DNA of 64,000 nucleotides from Xanthobacteraceae bacterium. Lineage in GTDB: Bacteria; Pseudomonadota; Alphaproteobacteria; Rhizobiales; Xanthobacteraceae. The position numbers were made by a program, and so were the translations under genes. Shown here one piece after another: positions 50,307-61,000 of this stretch. Each line of letters opens with the position of its first letter. Position 1 is the stretch's first letter. A model generated the notes under the pieces. The model was given only the letters and a program-made list of their open reading frames with translations. It ran no database searches and was not told the origin of the DNA. The stretch spans positions 59,320 through 123,319 of the forward strand of contig JARLJA010000014.1 of NCBI GenBank assembly GCA_031291445.1. The letters run 5' to 3'.

Positions 50307-50717
50307 AACCGCGCAGTCAGGTGCAGCCTCCGGCGCCGGTGTCAGTGCCGAAAAGCCTTCCGACAATGCCCGCGATCGCGACGCCGTTCGCATCAACCTT
50401 ATCGGTCCACCCACGCCCGAATCCCGAATTTTTCTCGCTAAACCATAGGTGGAAGAGAATACCGTTGCGAAGTCAACGCAACTGATGCCAAGCAGTCATG
50501 TTCGGCGCGTTTTCCGGCGGAGCGTTGCCGATAGCCCACAATGAGTGAGACGCTGAGACAAGTTTGTGCGCCAATGAGTCAATCGCGGTGTCATGGAACT
50601 GACTCATCGAATTCCCAGGCACGCATGCCATGCCGTCGCGTTTGCGTGAATCCAAACCTCATCAGGGGGGGGATCGGGGGCTACGATGGGCGCCCGATCC
50701 GTGATAACGACCTTGTC
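50307..50717. promoter_or_regulatory. Divergent promoter region with repeated TGA(G/C)TCA sites
   Basis: About 410 bases between the autotransporter and the TPR fusion. An inverted pair ATGAGTCA (50574-50581) and TGACTCAT (50600-50607) is perfect over 8 bases with an 18-base spacer. A near copy, ATGAGTGA, sits at 50541-50548. Their placement suggests a regulator-binding array, though a longer version of the TPR reading frame starting at 50541 would run through them. A run of Gs at about 50666 lies before the chosen start. Confidence 0.4.
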
Positions 50718-53700
50718 ATGAACCAGACGACAGGTAACGCCCCGCAGCACTTGATGCCGATCGGCGAAGCCCTGATGATGGCCGATCGCTATCGCGGCGA
50801 AGGCCGGCTGCTGGAGGCCGAGGCGCTCTGCCGGCAGGTGCTGGAGGCGCAGCCGAATTTGCCCGAGGCGGCGCATCTGCTCGGCGTGATCGCGCACCAG
50901 AGCGGCCGGCTCCCCGAGGCGATCGAGCAAGTGCGCCGCGCCGTCAAGCTTGCGCCGCGCGTGGCGCTGTTCCACGCCAATCTCGGTGAGATGCTGCGAA
51001 TCGCCGGCCGGCCGAGGCTGGCGGTGGAAGAAGGCCGCCGCGCGCTAGAGATCGACCCCGCGATGCCAGTGGCGCTGAGCAATCTCGGCGTCGCGCTCTA
51101 CGAGCTCAAGCAATACGAGGAGGCGGCCGACACGCAGCGCCGCGCGGTCGCGGCGGCGCCCAATTTCGCCGAGGGCCATAGCAATCTCGGCAATGCGCTG
51201 TACGCCTTGAAGCGGTTCGACGAGGCGATCGCCTCCTATCGCCGCGCCATCGCGCTGCAGCCGAACTACGCGGACGCCTGGAGCAATCTCGGCACCACGC
51301 TGCATCACGCCGGCGAGTTCGACGAAGCCATGGCGGCGCTGCGGCGCGCCATCGCGCTCGCCCCCGGCCATGGCAACGCGCATGCCGGCCTCGGCATCCT
51401 GTTGCTGATGCGCGGCGACCTCGGCGAGGGCTGGGAGGAATATGATTGGCGGCTGCGCTCGACCGAGGTCAAGGGCCCGCGCTTTCCCGAACGGCCCTGG
51501 GAAGGCGAGAGCCTGGCCGGGCGCCACATTTATGTGCAGGCCGAACAGGGTTTCGGCGATACGCTGCAATTCGCGCGCTATATCCCCCGGCTCGCCGCGC
51601 GCGCCGGCAAGGTGACGCTACGCGTCCATCAGCAGCTGACGACGCTGCTGCGCGAAAGCCTGCCCGGCATCGAGGTGCTGGGCGATCGCGGCGCGCCGGC
51701 GCCATATGACTGCGACACCGTTCTGTTGAGCCTGCCGCGCCGGTTCAAGACTCGTCTCGAGACCATCCCGGGCGAGACGCCCTATCTGCGGGCGCCGCCG
51801 GAGGCGGCGGCGCGCTGGACCCGACGGCTCGCGGCGCTGAAAGGCCTCAAGGTCGGCCTGGTCTGGGCCGGCAATCCCGAACACGTCAACGACATGCGGC
51901 GCTCGCTCGGCCTCGGCACGCTCGCCCGCGTCCTCGCCGTCGGTGGCGTCTCGTTTGTGAGCCTGCAGGTCGGTCCGCGCGCCGCCGATTTGAATAGACC
52001 GGAGAACCGGGCGCCTGACATTACCGACCTGTCGCGCGAACTCACCGATTTCGTCGAGACCGCCGGCGCCGTCATGGCGCTCGACCTGGTGATCGCGGTC
52101 GATACCTCGGTTGCGCATCTGGCCGGCGCGCTCGGCAAGCCGGTATGGCTGCTGCTGCCCTGGGTCAGCGATTGGCGCTGGATGCTCGGCCGTGAGGATA
52201 ATCCCTGGTATCCGACCATGCGGCTGTTCCGCCAGGCCCGCGGCGAGGACTGGCCCGCCGTGACCGCGCGCATGGCGGATGAACTCGCCGCCGTTGCCGT
52301 CGGCGACCGGGCGCGACTGACGCCATACCGGGCCGAAGGTGAGCGCCGCGCCGCACAGGCCGCCGCCACTATCGCGGTCGAGGCAGCGGTGCAAGGCATA
52401 GCGCCTGCCGCGCCGGCAACGGCCCTAACATCCGGACAGGCGCTGCTGCTCGCTGAACAGAAACGCCGCCACGGCTTTCTGGCCGACGCCGACGAATTAT
52501 GCCGGCGGGTGCTGGCGGCGGAGCCGGACAATGCCGAAGCCGCTCACGCGCTCGGCATCATCGCGCACCAGTCCGGCAAGCTGCCCGAGGCGATCGATCA
52601 TCTGCATCGCGCCATCGCCATCAAGCCGGACGTGGCGCTCTATCACGCCAATCTCGGCGAGATGTGCCGGCTCGCCGGCCGCATCGACGACGCCATCGCC
52701 GCGGGACGCCGCGCATTGGTGATCGAGCCTGATTATCCGGGAGCGCTGAGCAATCTCGGCATCGCATTGTTCGAGCAGAACCGGTTCGAGGAAGCGCTCG
52801 CGCTTTACGAGCGCGCCGTGGCACTCAAGCCGGACTTCGTGCAGGCCCACAGCAATCGCGGCAATGCGCTGCAGCGCCTCAAGCGGTTCGCCGAGGCTGA
52901 ACCCAGCTACCGCCGCGCGATCGAACTGGAGCCGACGTTCCCCGAAGCCTACAACAATCTCGGCACCGTCCTGCGCGAGCTCAAGCGCGCCGAGGAGGCG
53001 GAAGCCGCCTACCGCAAGGCGCTGGCGTTGCGTCCCAACGACCCCGAGACGCTCGACAATCTGGCGCTCGCGCTGCAGGATCTCGAGCGGCGCGACGAGG
53101 CGGCAGACCTGCTGCGCCGCGCGCTTTCGATCGAACAGCGCAGTGACAAGATCCATCTGCACTTCGGTACGCTGCTGCTCGACCAGGGCCGGATCGACGA
53201 GGCCGCCAGCGCGACCGACCGCGCGCTGGCGCTCAATCCCGGCAATTACGACGCCGTCAACCTGATGGGGCGGATCGCGTTCGATCGCGGCGATCACGAT
53301 AGGGCGCTGGCACAATACCGCGCGGCGCTGGCGCTGAACCCGGATCTTGCCGACGCCTGCAACAATATGGGGAACGTGTTGAAGGAGCAGGGCAAGCTGG
53401 AGGAAGCCCGGCAGGCCTTCCTCGCCGCGCTGGCGCGCGATCCCAATATGACCGGCGTCTATGTCAACCTCGCCGACTCCATGAAGTTCAGCCCCGGCGA
53501 TCCCCATCTCGTCGCCATGGAAGCGCTCGCGGCACAGCGCGATGGCCTGTCCGGGACCGACCGCCTGCAGCTGGATTTCGCGCTTGGCAAGGCCTATGCG
53601 GATTTGAAGGATCACCGCCGGTCGTTCGAGCATCTTCTGCGCGGCGCCGCCGCCAAGCGCACGCTGATCACCTATGACGAACCTTCCGTGCTGGCGCTGT

Positions 53701-54494
53701 TCGACGAAATCGAGCGCACCTTCACGCCCGAGCTGATCGCGGCAAAGTCGGGCGCCGGCGATCCTTCGCAGACGCCGATCTTCGTGCTCGGCATGCCGCG
53801 CTCCGGCACCACGCTGGTCGAACAAATCCTGGCGAGCCATCCGAAGGTACACGGCGCTGGTGAACTCAAGACGTTCAACGACGTCGTCCTCACGGTGCGG
53901 GGGCCGGACGGCAATTCCCTGCCCTATCCCGGCTTCGTGCCCGCGCTCGACAGCGCCGCACTTCAGGCGATCGGGGCGCACTATCTGGCGCTAGTGCGCG
54001 AACTCGCGCCGCAGGGCGAACGCGTCACCGACAAGATGCCGTCGAACTACTACTTTGCCGGTCTCATCCACCTGGCGCTGCCGAACGCCAGGATCATCCA
54101 CACCGTCCGCGATCCGATCGACACCTGCATCTCCTGCTTCTCGAAGCTGTTCACCGCCGAGCAGGGCCACACCTACGATCTCGCCGAACTCGGCCGCTAC
54201 TACCGGCGTTACGCGCACCTGATGGCGCACTGGCACAAGGTGCTTCCCGCCGGCCGCATTCTCGACATTCGCTACGAGGACGTGGTCGACGACCTCGAGG
54301 GCGAGGCGCGCCGCGTCATCGCCCATTGCGGGCTGCCTTGGGATGACCGCTGCCTGTCGTTCCACGAGACCGACCGTCCGGTGCGCACCGCGAGCGCGAC
54401 CCAGGTGCGCCAGCCGATCTATCGGAGCGCGGTCGGCCGCTGGCGCGCCTACAAGGAATTCCTCGGACCGCTGCTCGCCGAACTTGAGCGTTGA
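50718..54494 (+). CDS. TPR-glycosyltransferase-TPR-sulfotransferase fusion protein
   Basis: 1,258 residues with four blocks. Residues 10-260 are TPRs (LCRQVLEAQPNLPEAAHLLG). About 264-560 is a GT-B-like domain (GRHIYVQAEQGFGDTLQFARYIP, VGLVWAGNPEHVNDMRRSL, DTSVAHLAGALGKPVWLLLP). About 578-990 is a second TPR array whose first repeats copy the first (LCRRVLAAEPDNAEAAHALG; both continue with IAHQSG). About 1020-1258 is a sulfotransferase with the PAPS 5'-phosphosulfate motif MPRSGTTLVEQI and 3'-phosphate motif RDPIDTCISCFSKLF. It should bind a protein or glycan on the TPRs and add a sugar and sulfate. ATG 50541 is an alternative start. It is followed by a cysD fragment. Confidence 0.87.
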   Translation: MNQTTGNAPQHLMPIGEALMMADRYRGEGRLLEAEALCRQVLEAQPNLPEAAHLLGVIAHQSGRLPEAIEQVRRAVKLAPRVALFHANLGEMLRIAGRPRLAVEEGRRALEIDPAMPVALSNLGVALYELKQYEEAADTQRRAVAAAPNFAEGHSNLGNALYALKRFDEAIASYRRAIALQPNYADAWSNLGTTLHHAGEFDEAMAALRRAIALAPGHGNAHAGLGILLLMRGDLGEGWEEYDWRLRSTEVKGPRFPERPWEGESLAGRHIYVQAEQGFGDTLQFARYIPRLAARAGKVTLRVHQQLTTLLRESLPGIEVLGDRGAPAPYDCDTVLLSLPRRFKTRLETIPGETPYLRAPPEAAARWTRRLAALKGLKVGLVWAGNPEHVNDMRRSLGLGTLARVLAVGGVSFVSLQVGPRAADLNRPENRAPDITDLSRELTDFVETAGAVMALDLVIAVDTSVAHLAGALGKPVWLLLPWVSDWRWMLGREDNPWYPTMRLFRQARGEDWPAVTARMADELAAVAVGDRARLTPYRAEGERRAAQAAATIAVEAAVQGIAPAAPATALTSGQALLLAEQKRRHGFLADADELCRRVLAAEPDNAEAAHALGIIAHQSGKLPEAIDHLHRAIAIKPDVALYHANLGEMCRLAGRIDDAIAAGRRALVIEPDYPGALSNLGIALFEQNRFEEALALYERAVALKPDFVQAHSNRGNALQRLKRFAEAEPSYRRAIELEPTFPEAYNNLGTVLRELKRAEEAEAAYRKALALRPNDPETLDNLALALQDLERRDEAADLLRRALSIEQRSDKIHLHFGTLLLDQGRIDEAASATDRALALNPGNYDAVNLMGRIAFDRGDHDRALAQYRAALALNPDLADACNNMGNVLKEQGKLEEARQAFLAALARDPNMTGVYVNLADSMKFSPGDPHLVAMEALAAQRDGLSGTDRLQLDFALGKAYADLKDHRRSFEHLLRGAAAKRTLITYDEPSVLALFDEIERTFTPELIAAKSGAGDPSQTPIFVLGMPRSGTTLVEQILASHPKVHGAGELKTFNDVVLTVRGPDGNSLPYPGFVPALDSAALQAIGAHYLALVRELAPQGERVTDKMPSNYYFAGLIHLALPNARIIHTVRDPIDTCISCFSKLFTAEQGHTYDLAELGRYYRRYAHLMAHWHKVLPAGRILDIRYEDVVDDLEGEARRVIAHCGLPWDDRCLSFHETDRPVRTASATQVRQPIYRSAVGRWRAYKEFLGPLLAELER

Positions 54495-54528
54495 GCCACT
54501 CCCCATCATCTCCAGAGAAAAATGGATC

Positions 54529-54630
54529 ATGGACCGCCTCGACGCGCTGGAAGCCCAGAGCATCTACATTTTCGGCGAGGAGTTCGCGCCGCTGAAGAAG
54601 CTCGCGCTGTTGGGGTCGCTCGGCAAATAC
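54529..54630 (+). pseudogene. cysD: cysD N-terminal fragment (sulfate adenylyltransferase subunit 2)
   Basis: MDRLDALEAQSIYIFGEEFA, PLKKLALLGSLGK matches the first 33 residues of CysD/NodP (LE-QSIYI-RE...KLAMLWSIGKDS), then the similarity stops abruptly before the SGKDS loop can be completed. It starts 35 bases after the sulfotransferase stop, so an intact cysD was once in the same operon, supplying the activated sulfate (APS, leading to PAPS) that the sulfotransferase needs. The rest of the gene is gone. Confidence 0.65.
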
Positions 54631-54745
54631 GGCAGCGTATCAAGAGACACGCGAAACAGTCGATCGGAAAGCGAGCATCAGCACCTGAAAAGCAGCCGAT
54701 TTGTCGGAATGAAATCCGGCCCTCTCGTTAAGTCTATGAAAAGGC

Positions 54746-54782
54746 TGGAGCGGGTGAAGAGGGCTAATGGAGCGGGCGACGC
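54746..54782 (-). repeat. Two tRNA-3'-end-like sequences in tandem
   Basis: TGGAGCGGGTGAAG at 54746-54759 repeats exactly the first 14 bases of the tRNA-Gly fragment at 45041. TGGAGCGGGCGACG follows at 54769-54782 and resembles a second glycine-type acceptor end (complement of CCA plus CCCGC). Neither continues into a full T arm. They may be worn attachment-site ends. Confidence 0.4.
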
Positions 54783-54842
54783 GCTTCGTTCCCGACCATT
54801 TCAATAGATACGCCAGATAGTTAGATGCCATCCGCATTTTTT

Positions 54843-54890
54843 GTTGGACGGTTCGTTGGACAAATTGTTGGACGCTTTGTTGGACGTTTT
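54843..54890. repeat. Four tandem 12-base repeats (GTTGGACnnTTn)
   Basis: GTTGGAC recurs at 54843, 54855, 54867 and 54879, exactly 12 bases apart; the 5 bases following each copy vary (ggttc, aaatt, gcttt, gtttt). Regular phasing near one helical turn suggests a protein-binding array such as integrase arm sites or an operator, but the function is unknown. Confidence 0.6.
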
Positions 54891-55037
54891 GCCCGCGTTT
54901 TAAAACCTAAAAAATCCATTGCCCGGCACACCACCGCCAAGATGTTCAAACAGAGATCCGGCGCACAGCCTGCTTGCGGTCCCGTTCACCGCCGACGTAC
55001 CACGTTCACCTCTATCGGTTGCTGCAAACAGCATACC

Positions 55038-58000
55038 CTAAGCATGCCACGCTGCCGCGATCGTATTCTGCAGCGACGCGTCGGTCGGCATGTTCTGGCC
55101 GGACGACGTCGGGCTGAAGGCGGGATTGGCCGACGAATAGGTCGCCATCGCCTGGACCAGTTGCGACACCTCGCTGTCAATCTTGAGCGCGCCGGCAGTG
55201 ATCTCTTGCATCTGGTTGCTACTCGCGGCGAACCAGTTCTTGATGGTGACATCAGTGCTGGTCCCCACGAGATCGACCTGTAGATCGTTGCCTGACTGCG
55301 CAAACCACAACTGCTGGTCGGAAATTCCGCCCTCGAAATCGAGTTCATTGTAGCTGCCGTTCGCATTGATGACGGCCTGTCCGGTGCTGCTGGAGACGTG
55401 GTAGTAGTTGGAGCCAGGCCCTCCGCCGCTTGCCGTGCCGCCGGTTGCGCTCTCGCTGCCAGCGCCGAACTCGAAAACATTCGCGCCGGAATTTGCGCCG
55501 CTCATATTGCTGTTTGCAGTGCCCACCCACGTGTACTGAATTGGTTGCCCCTGGCCAGCGGCCGGCTCACCCAGAGCCACCGTCGTGCCGTCAGCAAATC
55601 CCAATTCGTTGATCGTGCTGGACACGCCCCAAGCGTTGTCGCTCAAGTCACCATGTACCAGAATGCCGTCGCCCGCATTACCACGGAAGTTGACATTGAG
55701 ATCGCTTCCGTTGGCCTGAAGTACCACATCATTTTCAGTAATCCCCGCCCCGAATTCGAGAGCAGCCGTGCCAGATCCTGGCCAGACGGTGAGGCTGCCG
55801 GAGCCCTCCGCATACTCGATCGTATTGGTGCCGGCGGCCGAGTTGCTTTGGGTGCCCAAGCCGATCAGGCCAGAGGCGCTGACTTCGTAAATGTTCGAAC
55901 CATAGTTGGTATTATTCGGGTTTCCCAGGCTGAAGCCATTCGTATTGCCGACCCAGGTGAAGGTGATTGGCGTGCTTCCACCCAGATTCACCACCGTGCC
56001 ATCACTGAACTCGAGTTCGTGGATCGCGCTGGTGACCACGCCCGAGTTCGTGCTCAAGTCGCCATGGACGGTAATGCTGTCATTCGGGTTGGCGCGGAAC
56101 TTGATGATAAGATCACTTCCGTTGGCCTGCAACAGCACGTCGTTCTCGGTAATTCCTGCCCCGAAATCGAGGGCCGCGCTGCCCGATCCCGGCCAGACGC
56201 TAAGGCTGCCGGAGCCTTCTGCATACTCGATCGTGTTGGTGCCGGCCGCCGAGTTGCTCTGGTTGCCCAAGCCGATCAGGCCGGACGCGCTGACTTGATA
56301 GATGTTCGAGCCATACTCGGTGTTATCCGGGTCCCCCAGACTGAAACCATTCGCATTGCCGACCCAGGTGAAGGTGATCGGGGTGCCTGCACCCAGACCG
56401 ACCACCGTGCCATCACTGAACTCAAGCTCGTTGATCGCGCTAGTGATCACGCCCGAGTTCAAACCAAGGTCGCCATGGACGGTAATACTGTCATTCGGGT
56501 TGGCCCGAAATTTGATGATGAGATCACTTCCGTTGGCCTGCAACAGCACGTCATTCTCGGTAATACCCGCCCCGAAATCGAGGATGCCCGTGCCCGATCC
56601 TGGCCATACGCTGAGGCTGCCAGACCCCGCCGCATACTCGATCGTATTGCTGCCGGCCGCCGAGTTGCTCTGGTTGCCCAAGCCGATCAGGCCGGAGGCG
56701 CTGACTTGATAGATGTTCGAACCATACTCGGTGTTGTCCGGATCCCCCAGGCTGAAGCCATTCGTATTGCCGGCCCAGGTGAAGGTGACCGGCGTGCTTC
56801 CACCCAGACCAACCGCCGTGCCATCGCTGAACTCGAGCTCGTTGATCGCGCTGGTGACCACGCCCGAGTTCACGCCCAGGTCGCCATGGACCGTGATGCT
56901 GTCATTCGGGTTGTCGCGGAAGTTGACAATCAGATCACTTCCGTTGGCTTGCAACAGCACGTCGTTTTCGGTGATGCCGGATCCGAAATCGAGAGCTGCC
57001 GTGCCCGCTCCTGGCCATACGCTGAGGCTGCCAGACCCCTCCGCATATTCGATCGTGTTGCCACCGAGCGCGTTGCTCTGGCTGCCAAGGCCGATAAGGC
57101 CAGAGGCGCTGACTTGATAGATGTTTGAGCCATAGTCGGTGTTGCCGGGGTTGCCCAGAGTAAAGCCGCTGGTATTGCCGAGCCAGGTGAATACCAATGG
57201 CATCCCCTGGCCCGCACTGGGCTGCCCCAGCAGCATGGACGTTCCGTCACTGAACACAATTGATTTAAGCGTACTGGAAACGCCCCATGGCCGGACTGTC
57301 AGGGCACCTGGAACGAAAATACTGTCGTTAGCGTCCCCGCGGAACAGGATGGTGAGATTACCGCTAGCGTCCGCCTGAAGCAGGATGCTGCTGGCTGAGA
57401 TCCCCGGCCCCATCTGAATGGCGCTGACACCGGAGTTCAGCGTGACTTTGCCGTCACCAATGTTGAACACCGGACCACTATTCAGTGTGTCGACCACGGC
57501 GGCACTGCTGCCGGTGTTGCCGTAGCTGTCGGTCACCGTGGCAACAATGGAGTTGGCGCCCTGGTTCGGCAGCGTCACTGAAGCCGAGAAGTTGCCGTTG
57601 GCCTGCACCGTGGCCGTGCCGAGCGTGGCGCCATTGTCCATCAAGGTCACGGTCTGACCGACTACCGCCGCCGCGCCGCCCGAAGTGACCGTCCCGCCGA
57701 TGGTCTGGGCCGCCACGTTGCCGGCTTCCGCTGCACTGGTGATTGTCACTGTCGGCGCGATGCTGTCCAAGGTGTCGACGACAGCCGCGCTGCTGCCGAT
57801 GTTGCCGTAGCTGTCGGTTAGCGTCGCGACGATGGCATTAGCGCCCTGGTTCGGCAGGGTCACCGAAGCCGAGAAGCTGCCGTTGGCCTGCACCGTCGCG
57901 GTGCCGAGCGCCATGCCGTTGTCCGTCAAGGTCACGGTCTGGCCAACTACCGCCGCCGCGCCGACCGAGGCAGCCGTTCCGGCAATCGTTTGCACCGCGA

Positions 58001-61000
58001 TGTTGCTCGCTTCCGCCGCGCTAGTGACGGTCACCGTCGGCCCGACGCTGTCGAGGGTATCGACCACGGCGGTACTGCTGCCCGTGTTGCCATAGCTGTC
58101 GCTCACCGCGGCGACGATTGAGTTGCCTCCCTGATTCGGCAGCGTCACCGAGATCGAGAAGGCGCCATTGGCCTGCACCGTCGCCGTGCCCAACGCGGCG
58201 CCATTATCTGTCAATGTCACGGTCTGACCAACCACCGCCGCCGTGCCGCCCGACGCGACCGTTCCGGCGATGGTCTGGCTGGCGTTGTTGCTCACCTCGG
58301 CCGCGCTGGTAATCGTGACGGTCGGGGCGATGGTGTCGAGCGTGTCGACCACCGCTGCGCTCGTGCCGGTGTTGCCGTAGCTGTCGGTCACCGTCGCAAC
58401 GATGGAGTTGGCGCCCTGGTTCGGCAGCGTCACCGAAGCCGAGAAGCTGCCGTTGGCCTGGACCGTGGCCGTGCCGAGCGACGTACCATTGTCCGTCAAG
58501 GTTACGGTCTGGCCAGCCACCGTGGCCGCGCCGCCTGACGCGACCGTTCCGGCGATGGTCTGGCTGGTGTTGTTGCTCGCTTCCACCGCGCTATTGATGG
58601 TCACCGTCGGTGCGACGTTGTCGAGCGTATCGACCACGGCGGCACTGCTGCCCGTGTTGCGATAGCTATCGGTAAGCGTCGCAACGATAGAGTTGCTGCC
58701 CTGGTTCGGCAGCGTCACGGAAGCCGAGAAGGTACCATCAGACTGTACTGTTGCCGTGCCCAAGGTGTCGCCGTTGTCCGTCAAGGTGACGGTTTGACCG
58801 ATGACTGCGGTCATGTCGCTCGTGACGACAGTTCCAACGATCGTCTGGCTCTCCTCCTTAGTCATTCCGGCCGCGCTTGTTATTGTAACCGTCGGTGGGG
58901 AGTTCATGAGTTCGTCCACAACTGCCGAGCTCACACCCAGATTACCACTAGTGTCAGCCACGATGGCTACGATGGAATTCGCTCCGCTGCTTAATAGATT
59001 GACGGTTGCTGAGAACGTACCGTCCGAATGAACCGTAGTGGTCGCCAGTATTTTGCCATTATCCACGATTGTCACTGGTTGACCGGCTACGGCCGCGGCA
59101 TCGTTGGATACGGCTGAGCCCGCAACTGTCTGCGTAGCCACGTTGCTGGCCTCTGCAGGACTTGTAATCGAGACGGTTGGTGGTGAGGTGCTCTGACCGG
59201 TCGTTGTCACATAGCTTATGGATAAAGAGCTTCCGGCGAGTATTGGCGCGCTGACAGCAATATTCGCTGCGTTGTCCTCAATTGTAATTGAACCTTGATA
59301 AGACACCGCCTGAAGGCTTGCGACATTGGCCAGGACGTCCGCGGCGTTATCAACGATCGCAACTGACGCAATTTTAGTATCGTCCTTCAATGCGGAAAGA
59401 TGGGCTAAGATATTGGCCGCGCTGTCAGAGACAACGATCGAATAGTTCGTTCCAGAACTCTGAAGCGCCCCAATGGCCGCGGTGTCGGTCAGCGCTTGAT
59501 TGGCAGATAACGTCAATACACCAGCATCGGTGACGGCAATCGACGACAGCTTGGTCATAGCATTTAGTAAATCGATGTCTTCGGCGATATTCGCAGCCGT
59601 ATCGACCACCCTAATCGACGAGACGTTGGAATCCGCGAAAAGCGCGCTTGCATTCGCAACGACGTTGGCGGCAGCATCCTGGACCGCGAACGATCCTCCC
59701 GCATCGACTGCGGCTTGATCCGCCAGAAATTCGGCAATGGTTGCGAAATAGGTGCCGTCGGCGGTGTAATTGTACGTGTTGGTCGTTCCATTGGACCCGA
59801 CATAGGTCGCGGTTGTCGACCCGTCCGCATTCACCGCAGTCGTCACGGTGAACGTCTCGTAGACCGTCCCGTCCGCCGCGCAGAATGTCTCGAGCGTAAG
59901 ATTTCCATTTACGTCATAAGAATCAGTCACTGACGAGTACGGTTCGCCGGTGATCCCGTAGAACGTCTCCTGGCTAGAACCATCCGCGGCCGCAACCGTC
60001 GAATTGAGAACGTTTCCGCTACCATCCGCGACCGTGCTCGTCGTGTTGCCGTTAGCATCGGTCAAGACCGATTCAGTCTGGTAAACTGAGCCGTCCGTGT
60101 TGTAGTAGGTCGCGGAAACAAGCTGCCCCCCAACACCGTAGTTCGTAACAGACGAGGTGTAGGGCTCGCCGGTGATGGCATAGATATCTACGACGCCACT
60201 CCCATCGGCGTTCACAGTGTCGCGGCTGAAAGTCGTGCCCGACGCGTCGACCGTGGTTGTGGCTGTTGAGCCATCGGCATTGAAAACGGTCGTGGACTGC
60301 TGATAGACAGCGCCGCTGCTGTCGAGACAGGTCTCAGATGTCACTTGGTTATTCGTGTTGTAGTGGCTTTCAGTTGTTGTAAAGGGTTGCCCCGTTATTC
60401 CGTACGACGTGACGTCTCGCGTGCCGTCAGAATTGAAGTATGTTGTTTGTGTTAGGGTTCCGCTCGTGTCGTAATCGTTTTCCGTAGAGGTGTAGGCCTC
60501 GCCGGTAATTCCATATTGCGTAACGGTGCTGGTCCCGTCGGCGTTTTGAGTGGTCTTCTGGGAAGCGACGCCGCCCGTGCCATAGTAAGTTGTTGTCGTC
60601 GAGCCACCGGAGATGCCAACCATATGGTTGAGCGATCCATCTCCGTTAAAGAACGCCTCCGACGAAAGATTTCCTCCCGCGTCATAGACGCTCCGGGTGG
60701 ACGCATAGATCGAACCATCCGCCTCGACGAACTTCTGCGATGTTGGGTTACCGTTCGCATCGTAAGTGGATTGAGTGGAGGTATAGGGTTCACCAGTAAT
60801 TCCCAAACTGGCGATTAACGACGAACCATCCGGGTTGGTGGTTTCTACGCTCGTGAGAACGCCGTTAGCGTTCACGAAATTGATCGTAAGCGGCTGACCC
60901 GGGGCGGCGTCCTGCTGCCCGAGGAGATAGCCGACTGGTGTGCCCACCGAATAGACACTACCATCCGCCGCATACCGCGTCACCGAGGCCAGAACGCCGT

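Larger units (their letters stand above)
54631..55037. other. Recombination scar between cysD fragment and giant repeat gene
   Basis: About 400 bases with no gene. It holds two tRNA-tail-like sequences and a 12-base tandem repeat (both listed separately), and no clear terminator for the giant gene whose stop is at 55038. The two flanking reading frames converge here. Confidence 0.5.

Noticed and set aside
55400..59000. Regular tandem repeats considered as a CRISPR array
   Set aside because: Units are 285-400 bases, in frame and coding; there are no short repeats with unique spacers and no cas genes.
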